This document shows positions 61,333 to 64,000 of a stretch of 64,000 nucleotides of DNA, in pieces (position 1 is the first letter of the stretch; each line of letters begins with the position of its first letter). The stretch comes from Nostoc sp. FACHB-280 (GTDB taxonomy: Bacteria; Cyanobacteriota; Cyanobacteriia; Cyanobacteriales; Nostocaceae): contig NZ_JACJSD010000040.1 of NCBI RefSeq assembly GCF_014697615.1, forward strand, positions 1-64,000. Reading direction: 5' to 3'. The notes beneath the pieces are model-generated. The model did not search any database and had not been told where the DNA came from. It saw only the letters and a program-made list of their open reading frames with translations. Both the position numbers and the translations under genes were made by a program.

Positions 61333-63918
61333 ATGTCGCATTCCTATTTTGATACAGAAAATAACGGACACAAATCTTTTGAGTTACCGGGAGCCAGACC
61401 ACACTATAATCCAGATCGCCCTGGACAGGTAGAGCATATTTTTCTTGACCTGCACTTAGATATCCCCAAGCAAAGTTATCACGGCAGTTGTAGTATTCGC
61501 TTATTACCCATTCGTAGTGGAATCGACCGTTTAGTACTGGATGCAGTCAACTTAAATATCCAGTCTGTACAAGTAGATGAAGTGGCGCAAAAGTTTGACT
61601 ACGACGGTGAACAGCTTTCTATTAAACTTGACCAACCGACAGAACTGGGTAAAAGAATCTTAATTGCGATCGCCTACTCCGCCGAAAAACCCCAACGCGG
61701 TATATACTTTATCCAACCAGACAAACACTATCCCCACAAACCCACTCAAGTCTGGACTCAAGGAGAAGACGAAGACTCACGTTTTTGGTTTCCCTGTTTT
61801 GACTATCCCGGACAACTCTCGACATCTGAAATTCGCGTGCGGGTTCCCAAACCATTAATAGCAATTTCTAACGGTGAATTAATCGAAACCATCGAGGAAG
61901 GTTCCGAAAAAATTTATCATTGGTCACAACAGCAAGTTCATCCTACATATTTAATGACTCTGGCGGTGGCTGACTTTGCTGAAATTCGAGATGAATGGCA
62001 AGGTAAACCAGTGACTTACTACGTGGAAAAAGGCCGGGAAGCAGATGCTAAACGTAGTATGGGCAAAACTCCTCGCATGGTCGAATTTTTAAGTGAAAAG
62101 TATGGTTATCCTTACGCTTTTCCCAAATATGCCCAAGTTTGCGTTGATGACTTTATCTTTGGGGGGATGGAAAATACTTCCACCACCTTATTAACAGACC
62201 GTTGTCTTTTAGATGAACGCGCTGCTTTAGATAACCGCAATACCGAAAGTTTAGTTGTTCATGAACTAGCGCATCAGTGGTTTGGTGATTTGCTAGTAAT
62301 TAAACATTGGTCTCATGCTTGGATTAAAGAAGGTATGGCTTCTTACTCCGAAGTCATGTGGACAGAACATGAATATAGTGCTGAAGAAGCTGCATATTAT
62401 CGTTTATTAGAAGCGCGGAGTTATTTAAGCGAAGATCGCAGCCGTTACCGCCGCCCAATGGTAACTCATGTTTACCGCGAAGCCATTGAACTTTATGACC
62501 GTCATATCTACGAAAAAGGGTCTTGTGTTTATCACATGATTCGGGCGGAATTGGGTGAAGAATTATTCTGGCACGCCATTCACACCTTTGTCCAAGACAA
62601 TGCCCATAAAACCGTTGAAACAATTGACTTACTCCGCGCCATTGATAAAGCCACAGGTAGAAATTTAGCTTTCTTATTCGACCAATATGTTTATCGTGGC
62701 GGTCATCCTGATTTTAAAGTGGCTTACTCTTGGGATGGTGATGCAAATTTAGCCAAGGTCACAGTTACCCAAACTCAAGCTGATAAAAATAGCAGTAAGA
62801 ATTTATTTGACTTAAAAATCCCCATCGGTTTCGGCTTTGTGCAGAAGGGAGAACCAGCGCAACTGACAACTTTCACCGTTCGGGTAAATCAACCAGAACA
62901 AAGCTTCTACTTCCCACTGTCAGCCAAGCCAGATTTTATTAGCTTTGATGTTGGCAATCATTTCTTAAAAACTGTCACTCTGGAATATCCCCTTCCTGAG
63001 TTGAAAGCACAGTTAGAATTTGACCCTGACCCAATTTCCCGCATTTATGCAGCGACAGCTTTAGCGAAAAAAGGCGGCTTGGAAGCAACCAAAGCATTAT
63101 CTAAAGCATTGACAAAAGAACCATTTTGGGGTGTGCGAGTGGAAGTTGCTAAACAACTAGCAGAAGTGAAATTAGATCAAGCCTTTGATGGTTTAGTGGT
63201 GGGCTTAAAAGATAAAAGTCCTTATGTGCGGCGTGCGGTTGTGAATGCACTGGCGACGATCAAAACCCATGATAGTTATAAGGCTGTGAAAGAGATAGTG
63301 CAAGAAGGCGATCGCAGTTATTATGTAGAAGCCGCCGCCGCTACAGCCATTGGCGCGATCGCAGCTGCTAATCTGGATGAAAAGCCCAAGGAAGAAAAGG
63401 TCATCAAACTACTGAAATCAGTTTTAGAAGAAAAAGCTGGTTGGAATGAAGTAGTCCGCAGTGGTGCAGTTAACGGTTTAGCAGAACTCAAAACTTCGGA
63501 AGCCGCTTTAAATCTATTGCTGGAATATACTAAACAAGGAGTTCCCCAAGCCTTGCGGTTAGCCACAATTCGGGCTTTAGGTAGAATTTCTGTTGGTCAA
63601 ACACCAGTGAACTTAGAACGGATTTTAGATAAATTAGCTGAACTCGCCAAAGAAACCTTCTTCTTAACCCAAGTAGCAGTAGTTACAGCCTTGGGTAAAA
63701 TGGAAACACCCAAAGCAATTGACATTTTGCGATCGCTTGCTGAACAAACCCCCGATGGGCGCGTGCGTCGCTATGCTGACGAAGAAATTGCCAATGTCCA
63801 AAAACACATCGGCCCAGAAACCGCCCTGCGTCAATTGCGCGAAGAACTCGACCAAGTTAAGAAACAAAACCAAGAACTCAAAAGCCGCTTAGAAAACTTA
63901 GAGGCGAAATCTAAGTAG
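61333..63918 (+). CDS. M1-family zinc aminopeptidase with HEAT repeats
   Basis: 861 residues. A beta-sandwich N-terminal domain (about 30-210), then the M1 catalytic domain with GGMENTSTT (exopeptidase signature, about 277-285) and the zinc motif His310-Glu-Leu-Ala-His314 followed 18 residues later by Glu333. The region after about 560 consists of HEAT-like helical repeats (LSKALTKEPFWGVRVEVAKQLAEVK, GLKDKSPYVRRAVVNALATIK). The last 30 residues form a coiled coil (LREELDQVKKQNQELKSRLENLE). It removes N-terminal residues from peptides in the cytoplasm; no signal peptide. The HEAT tail may form the substrate channel or a dimer contact. Followed by a terminator. Confidence 0.92.
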   Translation: MSHSYFDTENNGHKSFELPGARPHYNPDRPGQVEHIFLDLHLDIPKQSYHGSCSIRLLPIRSGIDRLVLDAVNLNIQSVQVDEVAQKFDYDGEQLSIKLDQPTELGKRILIAIAYSAEKPQRGIYFIQPDKHYPHKPTQVWTQGEDEDSRFWFPCFDYPGQLSTSEIRVRVPKPLIAISNGELIETIEEGSEKIYHWSQQQVHPTYLMTLAVADFAEIRDEWQGKPVTYYVEKGREADAKRSMGKTPRMVEFLSEKYGYPYAFPKYAQVCVDDFIFGGMENTSTTLLTDRCLLDERAALDNRNTESLVVHELAHQWFGDLLVIKHWSHAWIKEGMASYSEVMWTEHEYSAEEAAYYRLLEARSYLSEDRSRYRRPMVTHVYREAIELYDRHIYEKGSCVYHMIRAELGEELFWHAIHTFVQDNAHKTVETIDLLRAIDKATGRNLAFLFDQYVYRGGHPDFKVAYSWDGDANLAKVTVTQTQADKNSSKNLFDLKIPIGFGFVQKGEPAQLTTFTVRVNQPEQSFYFPLSAKPDFISFDVGNHFLKTVTLEYPLPELKAQLEFDPDPISRIYAATALAKKGGLEATKALSKALTKEPFWGVRVEVAKQLAEVKLDQAFDGLVVGLKDKSPYVRRAVVNALATIKTHDSYKAVKEIVQEGDRSYYVEAAAATAIGAIAAANLDEKPKEEKVIKLLKSVLEEKAGWNEVVRSGAVNGLAELKTSEAALNLLLEYTKQGVPQALRLATIRALGRISVGQTPVNLERILDKLAELAKETFFLTQVAVVTALGKMETPKAIDILRSLAEQTPDGRVRRYADEEIANVQKHIGPETALRQLREELDQVKKQNQELKSRLENLEAKSK

Positions 63919-63958
63919 AGACTAGAGGCTGGGGATTAGAGGTTAGTTATACCTGTAG

Positions 63959-63988
63959 GGTGCGTGACAGTTCATTCACGCACCTTTT
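63959..63988 (+). terminator. Rho-independent terminator of the aminopeptidase gene
   Basis: Perfect 9 bp stem GGTGCGTGA (63959-63967) / TCACGCACC (63976-63984), loop of eight bases, followed by TTTT. Forty bases after the aminopeptidase stop. Confidence 0.75.
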
Positions 63989-64000
63989 GAATATTGAGAG

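Overview
The window looks like part of a filamentous cyanobacterial (Nostocales-type) chromosome. The HIP1 octamer GCGATCGC occurs throughout, inside and between genes. The intergenic DNA is AT-rich and carries short tandem heptamers and hairpin repeats of the kind known from Nostoc and Anabaena. The gene set also fits: NdhI, a PAO/TIC55-like Rieske oxygenase, a candidate cyanobacteriochrome kinase, RppAB-like and Rcp1-like two-component proteins, a PEP-CTERM protein, DUF3352 and DUF1232 proteins. No rRNA, tRNA, CRISPR array or intact insertion sequence was recognised.

0-18.3 kb is an accessory carbohydrate region. A flavin monooxygenase is followed, after a 1.2 kb gap holding a MITE-like element, by a GH2 glycosidase overlapping galT. 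A convergent type II restriction-modification pair (probable HindVP-family nuclease plus C5 methyltransferase) separates these from a creatinase-like M24 protein, galK and a cupin. Then come a phytanoyl-CoA-dioxygenase-like protein, a GH43 glycosidase, a collapsed galE pseudogene, and two fusion genes: GH1 with an RfbD-like reductase, and a glycosyltransferase with UDP-galactopyranose mutase. Together they could release galactose or related sugars, feed galactose into the Leloir pathway (epimerase supplied elsewhere) and make galactofuranose- or deoxysugar-containing glycans.

18.7-27.8 kb holds an isolated ndhI paralogue and an uncharacterised oxidative cluster: a divergent alpha/beta-hydrolase with no Ser nucleophile, a dihydroorotase/hydantoinase-type amidohydrolase, an Asp/Asn beta-hydroxylase-like dioxygenase, a bicupin, a membrane-anchored Rieske oxygenase, an NTF2-fold protein, an unknown protein and a PlsC-like acyltransferase.

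28.3-43 kb carries a striking PEP-CTERM surface protein with 14-residue Tyr/Cys repeats, a response regulator divergent from hisG, a three-gene phosphorelay operon (GAF-PAS-DXCF-GAF kinase, Rcp1-like regulator, hybrid kinase), a HigBA-type toxin-antitoxin pair, pyrB, a YdcF-like protein and a large di-haem c-type protein, followed by a 1.36 kb gap.

44-64 kb carries mgtE with a structured leader, MazEF-like and UPF0175/DUF3368 toxin-antitoxin pairs, a 1,080-residue phosphorylase-kinase-alpha-like protein, a lipoprotein with a methyltransferase fold, an APC permease, an rppBA-like pair, DUF1232, a Cache-domain kinase, DUF3352, and an M1 aminopeptidase with HEAT repeats. Two genes in the window (GH1-RfbD and the DXCF kinase) have intergenic-type heptamer repeats read in frame as linkers or loops.
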